From: JAZOXB01 sp040096185
Lineage (GTDB): Bacteria > Bacillota > Clostridia > Oscillospirales > Oscillospiraceae
Direction: 5' to 3'
Assembly (NCBI RefSeq): GCF_040096185.1
Contig: NZ_JBBMFF010000271.1
Location: 1 to 21,527, forward strand
DNA length: 21,527 bases
Numbering within the stretch: the first letter of the stretch is position 1; each line of letters opens with the position of its first letter. The notes below the pieces were generated by a model. The model had not been told where the DNA came from. It did no database searches and saw nothing but the letters and a program-made list of their open reading frames with translations. A program made the translations under genes and the position numbers. Shown piece by piece: positions 1-7,339 of this stretch.

Positions 1-3
1 GCC

Positions 4-23
4 GGGAGCGGCATGCCGCTCCC
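4..23. repeat. Perfect 20-bp palindrome
   Basis: GGGAGCGGCA is followed directly by its exact reverse complement TGCCGCTCCC. No T-run follows, so it is not a normal terminator. It sits next to CCCTGCAGGG (22-31). A similar perfect 20-bp palindrome, also centred on GCATGC, lies at 21506-21525, so this may be a dispersed palindromic repeat. Confidence 0.6.
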
Positions 24-37
24 CTGCAGGGTTCCCC

Positions 38-60
38 GCGCAATGTGCGCATTGATTTTT
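38..60 (+). terminator. Possible terminator of a gene left of the window
   Basis: GCGCA (38-42) and TGCGC (46-50) form a short hairpin with a 3-nt loop, followed by a T-run at 56-60. The stem is only 5 bp and overlaps the gltX -35 box, so the assignment is weak. Confidence 0.3.
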
Positions 61-80
61 CCCCTTGCGTATGCTATACT
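52..80 (+). promoter_or_regulatory. gltX operon promoter
   Basis: A -35 box TTGATT (52-57), a 17-bp spacer and a -10 box TATACT (75-80) form a good SigA-type promoter. The predicted transcript starts near 87, which rules out the in-frame TTG at 65 as the gltX start. Confidence 0.7.
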
Positions 81-115
81 TTTTCCGAAAATCAAAAAGA
101 GACCGAGGTATTGTT

Positions 116-1759
116 ATGGATCAGAAAGCTCTTGCCGCCCTGCTCTTCCCGGACGTGACGGAAACGCCGGAAGACCTTGAGGCGCGTTATCCCGCCCGCG
201 ACCTTCCCGAGGGCGCGGTCGTTACCCGCATGGCCCCCTCCCCCACGGGCTTTGTCCATCTGGGCAACCTTGTGCAGGGCCTTGTCGCCGAGCGCATGGC
301 GCACCAGTCCGGCGGCGTGCTGTTCCTCCGCGTGGAGGATACAGACGCCAAGCGCGAGGTGCCGGGCGCCGTGGAGGTGCTCATCAACACGCTGAAGCAC
401 TATGGCATCCACTTTGACGAGGGCGCGACCATCGACGGCGATTCCGGCGCTTACGGCCCCTATCGCCAGCGCCAGCGCGCCGCGATCTACCATGTCTACG
501 CCAGGCAGCTCGTTCTGCAGGGTGATGCCTACCCCTGCTTCTGTACCGAGGAGGAGCTGACTGCCATGCGCGCCGAGCAGGAGGCCAAAAAGGTCAACTT
601 TGGCTACTACGGCGAATATGCCGTCTGGCGCGACAGTCCCATCGAGGACGTCGAGGCCGCCATTGCCGCAGGCAAGCCGTGGGTGCTGCGCTTCCGCTCC
701 ACCGGCTCCATTGAAAACAAATTCAAATACAGCGATCTGGTCAAGGGCACGCTCACCGTTACGGAAAACGACATCGATCAGGTCCTGCTGAAGTCCGACG
801 GCATCCCGACCTATCACTTCGCCCACGCCGTGGATGACCATCTCATGCGCACGACCCATGTGGTGCGCGGTGATGAGTGGCTGCCCAGCCTGCCGTTCCA
901 CCTGCAGCTGTTCCGCGCGCTCGGCTTCCGCATCCCGAAGTATGTCCACATCGGCCCGCTCATGAAGATGGACGGCACGTCGAAGCGCAAGCTCTCCAAG
1001 CGCAAGGACCCGGAGCTTGCCCTGACATACTACAAGGCCGAGGGCTTCCCGGTGCGCGCCGTGTACGAATATGTCATGACGCTGCTGAACTCCAACTACG
1101 AGGACTGGCGCAAGGCCAATCCCACGGCTTCCTCGGACGACTTCAAATTCTCCTGCAAAAAGCTCAACCCGGCAGGCGCGCTGTTTGACTATGCCAAGCT
1201 CTGTGACGTCTCCAAGAACGAGATCGCCAGGCTGGACGCCGCCGAGGTCTATGACCTTGCGCTGGAATATGCGAAGGAATTCGACCCGGACTTTGCCGCG
1301 GCGCTCGAAAGCGACCCGGAGTATGCCCGCAGCATCCTCGCCATCGGCCGCGGCGGCAAGAAGCCGCGCAAGGACCTGACGACGTGGAAGGACGTCCGCC
1401 CCTACATGGCCTTCTTCTATGACGGGCTCTTCACGCCCGGCGAGTTCCCCGCCCAGTTTGACGGTGCGGTCGTCCGCGGCATTCTGGAAAAGTTCCTGCA
1501 GACTTATGACCCGGCGGATGACGCCGCGGTCTGGTTCGACAAGGTCAAGGCCCTGACGGCCGAGGCGGGCTTCTGTGCCGATATGAAGGCCTACAAGGCC
1601 GATCCTGCGGCATGGCCCGGCTCCGTGGCAGACGTTTCGACGTTCCTGCGCATTGCCGTGACCGGCAAGACGAATTCCCCGGACCTCTACACCGTCATGC
1701 AGCTGCTCGGCAGCGAGCGCACAGCCGCCCGCATCCGCGCCGCGATGGACCGCCTGTGA
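116..1759 (+). CDS. gltX: Glutamyl-tRNA synthetase
   Basis: This class I aminoacyl-tRNA synthetase attaches glutamate to tRNA-Glu in the cytoplasm. The N-terminal Rossmann domain opens with APSPTGFVHLGN, where HLGN (residues 48-51) is the HIGH motif, and KLSKR (292-296) is the KMSKS-type ATP loop. RVEDTD and the VRGDEWLPSLPFHLQLF block are also typical of GluRS. The protein has 547 residues, longer than the roughly 485 of common bacterial GluRS, with the extra length mainly in the C-terminal half. I chose ATG 116 because GAGG (105-108) lies 7 bases upstream and an in-frame TTG at 65 falls inside the promoter. A tRNA-Gln mischarging (non-discriminating) role is possible, but the sequence alone does not settle it. 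It heads a three-gene operon. Confidence 0.95.
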   Translation: MDQKALAALLFPDVTETPEDLEARYPARDLPEGAVVTRMAPSPTGFVHLGNLVQGLVAERMAHQSGGVLFLRVEDTDAKREVPGAVEVLINTLKHYGIHFDEGATIDGDSGAYGPYRQRQRAAIYHVYARQLVLQGDAYPCFCTEEELTAMRAEQEAKKVNFGYYGEYAVWRDSPIEDVEAAIAAGKPWVLRFRSTGSIENKFKYSDLVKGTLTVTENDIDQVLLKSDGIPTYHFAHAVDDHLMRTTHVVRGDEWLPSLPFHLQLFRALGFRIPKYVHIGPLMKMDGTSKRKLSKRKDPELALTYYKAEGFPVRAVYEYVMTLLNSNYEDWRKANPTASSDDFKFSCKKLNPAGALFDYAKLCDVSKNEIARLDAAEVYDLALEYAKEFDPDFAAALESDPEYARSILAIGRGGKKPRKDLTTWKDVRPYMAFFYDGLFTPGEFPAQFDGAVVRGILEKFLQTYDPADDAAVWFDKVKALTAEAGFCADMKAYKADPAAWPGSVADVSTFLRIAVTGKTNSPDLYTVMQLLGSERTAARIRAAMDRL

Positions 1760-1761
1760 GC

Positions 1762-2400
1762 ATGGAGCCGCGCGTGCTCAATCTCGCTGCCTACCCCCGC
1801 CGCGCTCACTTTGACTATTTCCGGCAGATGGCCAACCCCTATCTGTCCGTCACGGCCCCGTGCGACATCACGGCCCTGCGCCGCCTGACGCAGGAGAAAG
1901 GCCTGCCGTTCTTCCTGACGGTGCTGCACTGCGCCATCAACGCCGCAAATGCCGTGCCGGAGCTGCGCCAGCGCATCCGCGGCGAGGGCATCGTGGAATA
2001 TGACCGCTGCCTCAGCTCGCACACCGTCGCCCTGCCGGACGGGACCTACTGCTACTGCACACTCGACTGCGCGCAGCCGCTCGGCGCGTTTCTTCCGGCC
2101 GCGCAGGCCGAGGTCGCGCGCGTCAAGGCCGCGCCCTCGCTGGACGATGGAGCCGACCCGGACGAGCTCTTCTTCGTCTCGAGCCTGCCGTGGCTGACAT
2201 TCTCGGCCATTTCCCTGCCGACGCCCACCCCGGCGGACAGCAATCCCCGCATCACCTTCGGCAAATTCACGCAGGAGGGGGACCGGGTGCTGCTGCCGGT
2301 GAATCTGACCGCAAACCACGCGCTGGTGGACGGCCTGCATCTTGCCGCCTTCTTTGACGGCATGGCGCAGCGCGCCGCTCATCCGGAGGAGTATTTTTGA
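1762..2400 (+). CDS. Chloramphenicol acetyltransferase-like protein
   Basis: The protein is about 212 residues, the normal length for classical CAT subunits, and belongs to the CAT-fold acyltransferase family that moves an acetyl group from acetyl-CoA. NHALVDGLH near the C-terminus matches the CAT motif HHAVCDGFH: His186 is the expected catalytic base and Asp190 the structural Asp. SSLPWLTFSAISLP matches the Ser-containing SxxPWxxFT region. It starts 2 bases after the gltX stop, and GTG 1756, overlapping that stop, is an alternative start. There is no obvious Shine-Dalgarno sequence, so translation may be coupled to gltX. Many CAT-like proteins in gut Clostridia have no proven drug activity, and the true acyl acceptor is unknown. 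No mobile element flanks it. Confidence 0.8.
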   Translation: MEPRVLNLAAYPRRAHFDYFRQMANPYLSVTAPCDITALRRLTQEKGLPFFLTVLHCAINAANAVPELRQRIRGEGIVEYDRCLSSHTVALPDGTYCYCTLDCAQPLGAFLPAAQAEVARVKAAPSLDDGADPDELFFVSSLPWLTFSAISLPTPTPADSNPRITFGKFTQEGDRVLLPVNLTANHALVDGLHLAAFFDGMAQRAAHPEEYF

Positions 2401-2957
2401 AGAAAAAACTGGCTATCTTTGACATGGACGGCACGCTGTTCGACACGGTTCCCGCCAATCAGGCCGCCTATGCCGTCGCGCTCGCGCCCTACGGCGTGAG
2501 TCTGAGCGTCGAGGACTTCGCCCTGCACTGCAACGGGCGCTACTACCGCGATTTTCTCGGCGAGCTGCTCGGCGGCGACAAGGCCAAGATCGACGCCGTG
2601 CACGACGCGAAGCTCGCCGCCTACCCCGCCCTATTCCACCGCATCCGCGAAAACACGGCTCTGTTCTCCCTGCTGCAGACGCTGCGCGCCGACTATCACA
2701 CCGCCCTCGTCACGTCCGCCACGCGCTGCAGCGTCGAGGCCATCCTGCGGTATTTCCACCGCGAGAACTGCTTCGACCTGCTGCTGACGAATGTCGAGGT
2801 CCCGCACAAAAAGCCCGCGCCGGACGGCTTCCTTATGGCTATGGAGCACTTCGGCGTCGCCCCCGCCGACACGATCATCTTCGAGGACTCCCCCGAGGGC
2901 ATTCAGGCCGCGCAGGCCAGCGGCGCACCGTATCTGCTCGTGCGCGAGATCCGTTAA
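2397..2957 (+). CDS. HAD-superfamily hydrolase (phosphoglucomutase/phosphatase-like)
   Basis: This 186-residue protein carries all the HAD motifs. DMDGTLFDT holds the nucleophile Asp9 and the general acid Asp11, TSAT is motif II, the Lys in HKKPAPDGF is motif III, and FEDSPEGIQAA is motif IV with the Mg-binding acids. The cap domain falls between motifs I and II, as in the beta-phosphoglucomutase/phosphoglycolate phosphatase subgroup. The substrate cannot be named from sequence. The start is TTG 2397, overlapping the previous stop as TTGA. GGAGGA (2385-2390) lies 6 bases upstream and supports this start. It is the last gene of the gltX operon and is followed by a strong terminator. Confidence 0.88.
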   Translation: MKKKLAIFDMDGTLFDTVPANQAAYAVALAPYGVSLSVEDFALHCNGRYYRDFLGELLGGDKAKIDAVHDAKLAAYPALFHRIRENTALFSLLQTLRADYHTALVTSATRCSVEAILRYFHRENCFDLLLTNVEVPHKKPAPDGFLMAMEHFGVAPADTIIFEDSPEGIQAAQASGAPYLLVREIR

Positions 2958-2985
2958 AAAATCCGGGCCCCTGGCCCGGATTTTT
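2957..2985. terminator. Bidirectional terminator between the HAD gene and mocR
   Basis: A 13-bp stem pairs 2957-2969 with 2973-2985 around a 3-nt loop. The A and T runs at the stem ends give a T-tract on either strand, so it can end both the plus-strand gltX operon and the minus-strand mocR transcript. Confidence 0.85.
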
Positions 2986-3020
2986 GATGATTCAATTCGC
3001 TCAGGATCAATCTTTTTCGC

Positions 3021-4397
3021 TCACAAAAGCTCTGCCAGTGTTTTCAGCGCGGCCGGAAGGCGCTCCGTTGGCATGCAGACATAGTTCACGATCGCGCAGC
3101 CGCTGTTTTTCCCGTCGCTGCGGTAGTCGCTGAGGAAGCGCAGCGAAAGCCCGCGCTCCGCAGCACTCCGCTTCAGCTCGGCATCGGAGCGGGACGTCGC
3201 CAGCCGCAGCAGAAAGTGTGTCCCGGCGTTTTCCTCGATGATCTCGCAGCGCTGCGCCAGAGAGCTGGCCGCAATGGCCGCCAGGATGGCCGCGCGCTTC
3301 TCGCGGAAGCGCTTGCGCAGGCGGTTCAGATGGCGCTCATAGTCGCCGGAGGCGATGAAGCGCGCCAGCGTGAACTGCTCGAAGCTCGGCACGGCGCAGG
3401 CGTAAAAGCCGAGCTGCGTGCGCAGCCGCTCCATAAGCCGCGGCGGCAGGCAGAGGTAGGCAATACGCAGCGAGGGCGCGATCGTCTGGGAAAATGTGCT
3501 TAGATACAGCACCCGGCCCTGCCCGTCCAGACTGAACAGCGGCGGCACGGGCAGGCCCGTGTGGCGCAGCTCACTGTCGTAGTCGTCCTCGATGATATAC
3601 CGCTCCGGGGCCTCTGCGGCCCACGCCAGCAGCGCATTGCGGCGGCGGATGGGCATGACAATGCCCGTAGGATAGTGGTGCGCCGGGGAAATATGGGCGA
3701 TCTGCGCACCGCTGGCCCGCAGCGCTTCCACGGACAGGCCCTCGCTGTCAAGGCCGATGGGGCAGACGGTCACATCGTTCGCCGCGTAGATGCCGGAAAT
3801 TTTGCGGTAGCCGGGATCCTCGACGGCATAGCGCAGCCTGCGCCCGAGGAGCTGCACGATGAGGCCATAAAGGTACTCCGTGCCCGCGCCGATGAAGATC
3901 TGCTCCGGCGAGACGCGCAGGCCGCGCGCCTGCTCCAGATGAGCCGCAATGGCAGCGCGCAGCTCCGGCGCTCCGGCGAAGTCGACCGGCTGCATCAGGC
4001 GCTTGTCCGCGATGACCTCGCGCATCGTCCGCACCCAGACGGAGGCCGGGAACGGCACGTCCTCGCCCGTGCCGCCGCTGAGGTCGAACAGCGGCTCCGG
4101 CGCGGTCGGCTGCGGCAGGGACGGCATATGCGGCGGCTGCACAAGGACGCTGCTGCCGATGGCACAGACATACACGCCGCTGCGCGGGCGCGCCTCGGCA
4201 TAGCCCTCGGCCAGCAGCTGGGCATAGGCGCTCTCCACCGTGACGACGCTCACGCCCAGATGGGCGGCCAGCACGCGCTTGGACGGCAGGCGGGACCCGG
4301 CAGGCAGCCGTCCGGCGGCAATATCGTCGCGGATGCTCTGGTACAGCTGCTCATAGAGCGGATGGCCGGGCGTTTTTTTCAGGGTGTAGGTCAGCAT
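3021..4397 (-). CDS. MocR/PdxR-type GntR-family regulator with aminotransferase-like domain
   Basis: This 458-residue protein has an N-terminal winged helix of the GntR family (about residues 10-75; SRLPSKRVLAAHLGVSVVTV is the HTH core). A fold-type I PLP aminotransferase-like domain follows (about 110-458). Conserved MocR landmarks are VEDPGYRK, ISPAHHYPTG and IIEDDYDSELR, whose Asp should contact the pyridine nitrogen of PLP. The Schiff-base lysine motif (usually GTFSK) reads STFSQ, with Gln304 (codon 3486-3488) replacing Lys, so a covalent PLP aldimine cannot form here. ATG 4397 is preceded by TGGAGG (4405-4410). It is divergent from an ECF vitamin transporter gene. A PdxR-like role in vitamin B6 control is inferred from this context. 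Confidence 0.9.
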   Translation of the reverse strand: MLTYTLKKTPGHPLYEQLYQSIRDDIAAGRLPAGSRLPSKRVLAAHLGVSVVTVESAYAQLLAEGYAEARPRSGVYVCAIGSSVLVQPPHMPSLPQPTAPEPLFDLSGGTGEDVPFPASVWVRTMREVIADKRLMQPVDFAGAPELRAAIAAHLEQARGLRVSPEQIFIGAGTEYLYGLIVQLLGRRLRYAVEDPGYRKISGIYAANDVTVCPIGLDSEGLSVEALRASGAQIAHISPAHHYPTGIVMPIRRRNALLAWAAEAPERYIIEDDYDSELRHTGLPVPPLFSLDGQGRVLYLSTFSQTIAPSLRIAYLCLPPRLMERLRTQLGFYACAVPSFEQFTLARFIASGDYERHLNRLRKRFREKRAAILAAIAASSLAQRCEIIEENAGTHFLLRLATSRSDAELKRSAAERGLSLRFLSDYRSDGKNSGCAIVNYVCMPTERLPAALKTLAELL

Positions 4398-4412
4398 GGC
4401 AGTGCCTCCATC

Positions 4413-4456
4413 TGGTCTGATTAAAAAATTCTGTTTTGGGGCTTTTCATCAGTCCA
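4413..4456. promoter_or_regulatory. Putative MocR operator in the divergent intergenic region
   Basis: TGGTCTGAT (4413-4421) and ATCAGTCCA (4448-4456) form an inverted repeat matching at 8 of 9 positions. A second, perfect 9-bp inverted repeat, GCTTTTCAT (4441-4449) and ATGAAAAGC (4481-4489), flanks the ECF gene's -10 box. Paired sites between a MocR gene and its target are typical of this family. Binding here is inferred. Confidence 0.5.
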
Positions 4457-4457
4457 A
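4428..4457 (-). promoter_or_regulatory. Putative mocR promoter
   Basis: On the minus strand, TTGGAC (4452-4457) is followed by an 18-bp spacer and CAGAAT (4428-4433). The -35 box overlaps one arm of the proposed operator, which would allow autoregulation. Confidence 0.4.
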
Positions 4458-4470
4458 TTTACAGTATAAT
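4443..4470 (+). promoter_or_regulatory. Promoter of the ECF S-component operon
   Basis: A perfect -10 box TATAAT lies at 4465-4470. The only -35 candidate, TTTTCA (4443-4448) with a 16-bp spacer, is poor. A strong -10 with a weak -35 and nearby repeats suggests dependence on an activator, plausibly the divergent MocR protein. Confidence 0.55.
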
Positions 4471-4506
4471 AGGTTTCACCATGAAAAGCAAGAGAGGAAA
4501 CCCATT

Positions 4507-5052
4507 ATGAAACAGACAAAGCTCCGCACCCTGATCCTGGCCGCCATGTTCGCCGCGCTGACCTGTGTGGCCACAATGATCATCCACATTCCCTCGCCGA
4601 TCGGCGGCTACTTCAACCTCGGCGACTGCATGGTGCTGCTCAGTGCCTTCGTGCTCGGTCCGGTCTGGGGCACAGCGGCAGGCGGCATCGGCTCCGCGCT
4701 GGCCGACGTCATTTGCGGCTATTTCGTCTACGCTCCCGGCACACTGGTCATCAAGGCTCTGATGGCGCTCGCCGCCGCCCTGATCTTCTGTGCCTTCGCA
4801 AAGAACGGCAGCCGGTTCGGCAAGACCTTCTCCGGTTCTCTGCTCGGCTCCGTCGCAGCGGAGATCATCATGGTCGTCGGCTATTTCCTGTATGAGCTGC
4901 CGCTGTTCGGCTATGCGCCCAGTCTGGAATCCGCCGTCACAACAAACCTGCCGCAGGCAGCCGTCGGCCTTGTGGCCGGTATGGCGCTGTTCACGCTGCT
5001 CGACCGCACGCATCTTGCGGCCCGTATGAAAGGAGAACCCATCCATGCTTGA
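4507..5052 (+). CDS. ECF transporter S-component, probably for a B6-type vitamer
   Basis: This 181-residue integral membrane protein has about six hydrophobic segments (roughly residues 8-28, 38-50, 52-71, 74-97, 107-128 and 141-165), the size and layout of energy-coupling-factor S-components. GYFNLGDCMVLLSAFVLGP and the following Gly/Ala-rich helix are typical of the HmpT/PdxU-like branch. S-components bind a vitamin or precursor and need a shared EcfA/A'/T module, which is not in this window. ATG 4507 is preceded by AGAGGA about 8 bases upstream. The stop overlaps the next gene by 8 bp. The divergent MocR regulator points to pyridoxine or pyridoxal as substrate, but other small vitamins or hydroxymethylpyrimidine remain possible. 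Confidence 0.8.
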   Translation: MKQTKLRTLILAAMFAALTCVATMIIHIPSPIGGYFNLGDCMVLLSAFVLGPVWGTAAGGIGSALADVICGYFVYAPGTLVIKALMALAAALIFCAFAKNGSRFGKTFSGSLLGSVAAEIIMVVGYFLYELPLFGYAPSLESAVTTNLPQAAVGLVAGMALFTLLDRTHLAARMKGEPIHA

Positions 5053-5590
5053 GGATATCTGCAGACAGGCCGAACAGGCCGCAGAAGAACTGATTGAAAA
5101 AGCAAAGCTGCATCCCGGTCAGATCGTCGTGATTGGCTGCTCCACGAGCGAGATCTGCGGCAGCCGCATCGGCTCGGACTCCCGTCCGGAGGTCGCCGAG
5201 CAGGTCTTTGCCGTCCTGCACCGCGTGCTCACGGCCCACGGCCTGTATCTGGCCGCGCAGTGCTGCGAGCATCTGAACCGCGCCATCATCATCGAGCGCG
5301 AGGCCGTCCCTGGCGCAGACATTGTGAATGTCGTCCCGCAGCCGAAGGCGGGCGGTTCGTTCGCCACGGCCGCTTACCACGCCTTCCGCGATCCTGTCGC
5401 CGTGGAGAGCATTCGTGCCGATGCCGGGCTGGATATCGGCGGAACGCTCATCGGCATGCACCTGAAGCAGGTCGCCGTGCCCGTCCGCCTGCAGCTCGAT
5501 CACATCGGCAGTGCCATCCTGCTGGCAGCCCGCGTCCGCCCGAAGTTCATCGGCGGTGTCCGCGCCGTCTACGATCAGGACTTGCTGTAA
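5045..5590 (+). CDS. UPF0340 / TIGR01440 (DUF436) family protein, YwlG-like
   Basis: This 181-residue soluble protein matches the YwlG/UPF0340 family in length and landmarks: VVIGCSTSEICGSRIG near the N-terminus, QCCEHLNRA in the middle, and VPVRLQLDHIGSAILLAARVRPKFIGG at the C-terminus. The family is widespread in Firmicutes and its function is unknown. The start lies inside the end of the ECF gene (8-bp overlap) and AAAGGAG (5029-5035) sits upstream, so the two are translated from one message. The link to a vitamin transporter suggests a part in cofactor salvage, but this is inference. Confidence 0.88.
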   Translation: MLEDICRQAEQAAEELIEKAKLHPGQIVVIGCSTSEICGSRIGSDSRPEVAEQVFAVLHRVLTAHGLYLAAQCCEHLNRAIIIEREAVPGADIVNVVPQPKAGGSFATAAYHAFRDPVAVESIRADAGLDIGGTLIGMHLKQVAVPVRLQLDHIGSAILLAARVRPKFIGGVRAVYDQDLL

Positions 5591-5605
5591 AAAAGAGAAA
5601 AATCA

Positions 5606-5642
5606 AGGCCTGTTCCGCGAATTGTGGAACAGGCCTGTTTTT
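5606..5642. terminator. Bidirectional terminator
   Basis: AGGCCTGTTCC (5606-5616) pairs perfectly with GGAACAGGCCT (5626-5636), followed by a T-run (5638-5642). On the minus strand the upstream A-rich stretch gives T-runs, so it also serves the ddl/DUF1934 operon, whose last stop codon overlaps it. Confidence 0.88.
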
Positions 5643-6063
5643 ATGTCTCCTGCAGGCGGACATGGATATGATAATCGATATGCCCGGCCGTTTCGTTTTC
5701 AATGGCAACGGAATACGAGACGTCCATCTCTCCGCCCGCGTCCGTCAGGGTGTTTTCAAGGCGGTCGGTCAGGACCGTGATCATCAGCGCACCGAAGCCC
5801 ATGTCATACAGGGAGCGGTCCTCATGCCCCAGCTCGAACACCATCTGCGACTCCAGCGTGCCGCTGCGCTGCAGGGTGATGCGCGCAGGCTCCACGCGGA
5901 ACACGGTCGTTGTACCCTCCATGCCCGTCAGCTCGCTCTCCTCGTAGGACAGCAGCAGAATGTCGCCCTCGCGTTCGAGCGTGCCCTCCGTCACAAGGCT
6001 CGTCTTCTCCGGCTCGTCCGTGCCGAAGCGCTGTGAGCCGGTGATGGTCAGAACAACCTTCAT
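5641..6063 (-). CDS. DUF1934 family protein, YwiB-like
   Basis: This 140-residue protein is predicted to be mostly beta-strand and cytoplasmic, with no signal peptide. The opening MKVVLTITGSQ, the GDILLLSYEESELTGMEGT region, the RSG and LGHEDRSLYDMGFG segments and the C-terminal alternating strands fit the YwiB/DUF1934 family, which has a calycin-like barrel. Its biochemical role is unknown. It starts 1 base after the ddl stop, with GGAGG inside the end of ddl about 7 bases upstream, so it is in an operon with ddl. Confidence 0.82.
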   Translation of the reverse strand: MKVVLTITGSQRFGTDEPEKTSLVTEGTLEREGDILLLSYEESELTGMEGTTTVFRVEPARITLQRSGTLESQMVFELGHEDRSLYDMGFGALMITVLTDRLENTLTDAGGEMDVSYSVAIENETAGHIDYHIHVRLQET

Positions 6064-6064
6064 C

Positions 6065-7129
6065 TCAGTCCTCCAGCGCCAGCTCGATCAGATTGTCCAG
6101 CAGCTCGGGATAGGGAATGCCGCTGGCCTCAAACAGCTTGGGATACATGGAGATGGACGTGAAGCCGGGCAGGGTGTTGATCTCGTTGAAGACGATCTCC
6201 TGCCCCTCATAGGTCACGAAGAAGTCCACGCGGGACAGGCCGCGGCAGCCCATGGCCTCATAGATGCGGATGGCGTTGTCGCGCACGCGCTCTGAGACCT
6301 CCTCCGGGATGCGCGCCGGGATATAGAGCTGGGCGCAGTCGGAGATATATTTGGCGTCGTAGTCATAGAATTCCGTGCCGGAGTCGATCTCGCCGCAGAC
6401 GGAGGCGGCCGGACCGGCATTGCCGAGAACGGCGACCTCGACCTCGCGGCCGTTGATGAACTCTTCCACAAGGATCTTGCTGTCGTATTTTGACGCATTC
6501 GTCAGCGCCGCCAGCAGCGCCTCGCGGTTCTTGGCCTTGCTCACGCCGACAGATGAGCCCGTTCCGGCGGGCTTGATGAACACGGGATAGGAGAATGCCT
6601 TTTCCACGCCGTCCAGCACGGCCTCGGGGTTATTCGCCAGCTCGCGCGCCGTGACGAGCCGCCACGCCGCCTGCCGGATCCCGGCGCGATCAGCGACGAG
6701 CTTCGTCAGCGTCTTGTCCATGCAGGTGGCGGAAGCCGCCACGCCCGGCCCGACATAGGGCAGACCGGCCAGCTGCAGCAGGCCCTGAACGGAGCCGTCC
6801 TCGCCGTTTTCGCCGTGCAGGGCAGGGAAAACAACGTCGATGCGCTCACGCACAACGCAGTCGCCCTCAAAATTCAGCAGGCCCTGCCCGCGCACCGGTG
6901 AGATCGCCGCGCGGCGGTTCTCCGGGCAATGCTGCCACTCGCCCGTCGGCAGCTTGCTGTAGTCCCTGCCGCCGTACAGGATCCATTCGCCGGTCTTGGT
7001 GATGCCGACCGGAAAGATGTTATATTTTTCCTTGTCGAGGTTGTTCAGCACGGACTCCGCAGAACGCAGCGAGACCTCATGCTCCGGGGACACGCCGCCG
7101 AACAGCACACAAACACTCAGTTTTTTCAC
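6065..7129 (-). CDS. ddl: D-alanine--D-alanine ligase
   Basis: This ATP-grasp enzyme joins two D-alanines for peptidoglycan precursors in the cytoplasm. Motifs in order are PEHEVSLRSAE (first D-Ala site), ALHGENGEDGSVQGL, FIKPAGTGSSVGVSK (ATP grasp), EEFINGREVEVAVLGN, FYDYDAKY (omega loop, with the Tyr and KY of D-Ala-D-Ala rather than D-Ala-D-Lac enzymes) and FNEINTLPGFT (Mg and product site). GTG 7129 is the best start because GGAGGAG lies 6 bases upstream and the protein is then 354 aa, the normal Ddl length. The ATG at 7144 is itself part of that Shine-Dalgarno sequence. It is transcribed with the DUF1934 gene from a promoter at 7224-7252. Confidence 0.95.
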   Translation of the reverse strand: MKKLSVCVLFGGVSPEHEVSLRSAESVLNNLDKEKYNIFPVGITKTGEWILYGGRDYSKLPTGEWQHCPENRRAAISPVRGQGLLNFEGDCVVRERIDVVFPALHGENGEDGSVQGLLQLAGLPYVGPGVAASATCMDKTLTKLVADRAGIRQAAWRLVTARELANNPEAVLDGVEKAFSYPVFIKPAGTGSSVGVSKAKNREALLAALTNASKYDSKILVEEFINGREVEVAVLGNAGPAASVCGEIDSGTEFYDYDAKYISDCAQLYIPARIPEEVSERVRDNAIRIYEAMGCRGLSRVDFFVTYEGQEIVFNEINTLPGFTSISMYPKLFEASGIPYPELLDNLIELALED

Positions 7130-7223
7130 GTTTTGCTCCTCCATCAGGATTCCGGCAGTACCGCACGATCCGGCGAGGGCCGAAGGGGAATGATGCGGTG
7201 TTGCCTTCATTTCAAGTCACTAT

Positions 7224-7252
7224 ATCATATGCCATCCGGCCGATAAAAACAA
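7224..7252 (-). promoter_or_regulatory. ddl promoter
   Basis: On the minus strand, TTGTTT (7247-7252), a 17-bp spacer and TATGAT (7224-7229) form a good SigA-type promoter. The predicted leader is about 90 nt and contains a weak hairpin with ACCGCA and TGCGGT arms. Confidence 0.65.
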
Positions 7253-7283
7253 GTGGTATTTTCCATTTTTTCTTTGTTTTCCT

Positions 7284-7313
7284 GTGGAAAAAATCGGGCA
7301 AAGCCGCTATAAT
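7284..7313 (+). promoter_or_regulatory. Promoter of the 135-aa hypothetical gene
   Basis: A perfect -10 box TATAAT (7308-7313) lies 27 bases before the start codon. The -35 (GTGGAA, 7284-7289, 18-bp spacer) is weak. Confidence 0.5.
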
Positions 7314-7339
7314 GGTCTGGAAAGGAAGGTGAGGCTGCG

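Noticed and set aside
65..115. Earlier TTG start for gltX
   Set aside because: It falls inside the promoter, upstream of the predicted transcription start.
1762..2400. Mobile antibiotic-resistance cat gene
   Set aside because: No insertion sequence, integrase or repeat flanks it, and base composition matches its neighbours, so transfer is not supported.
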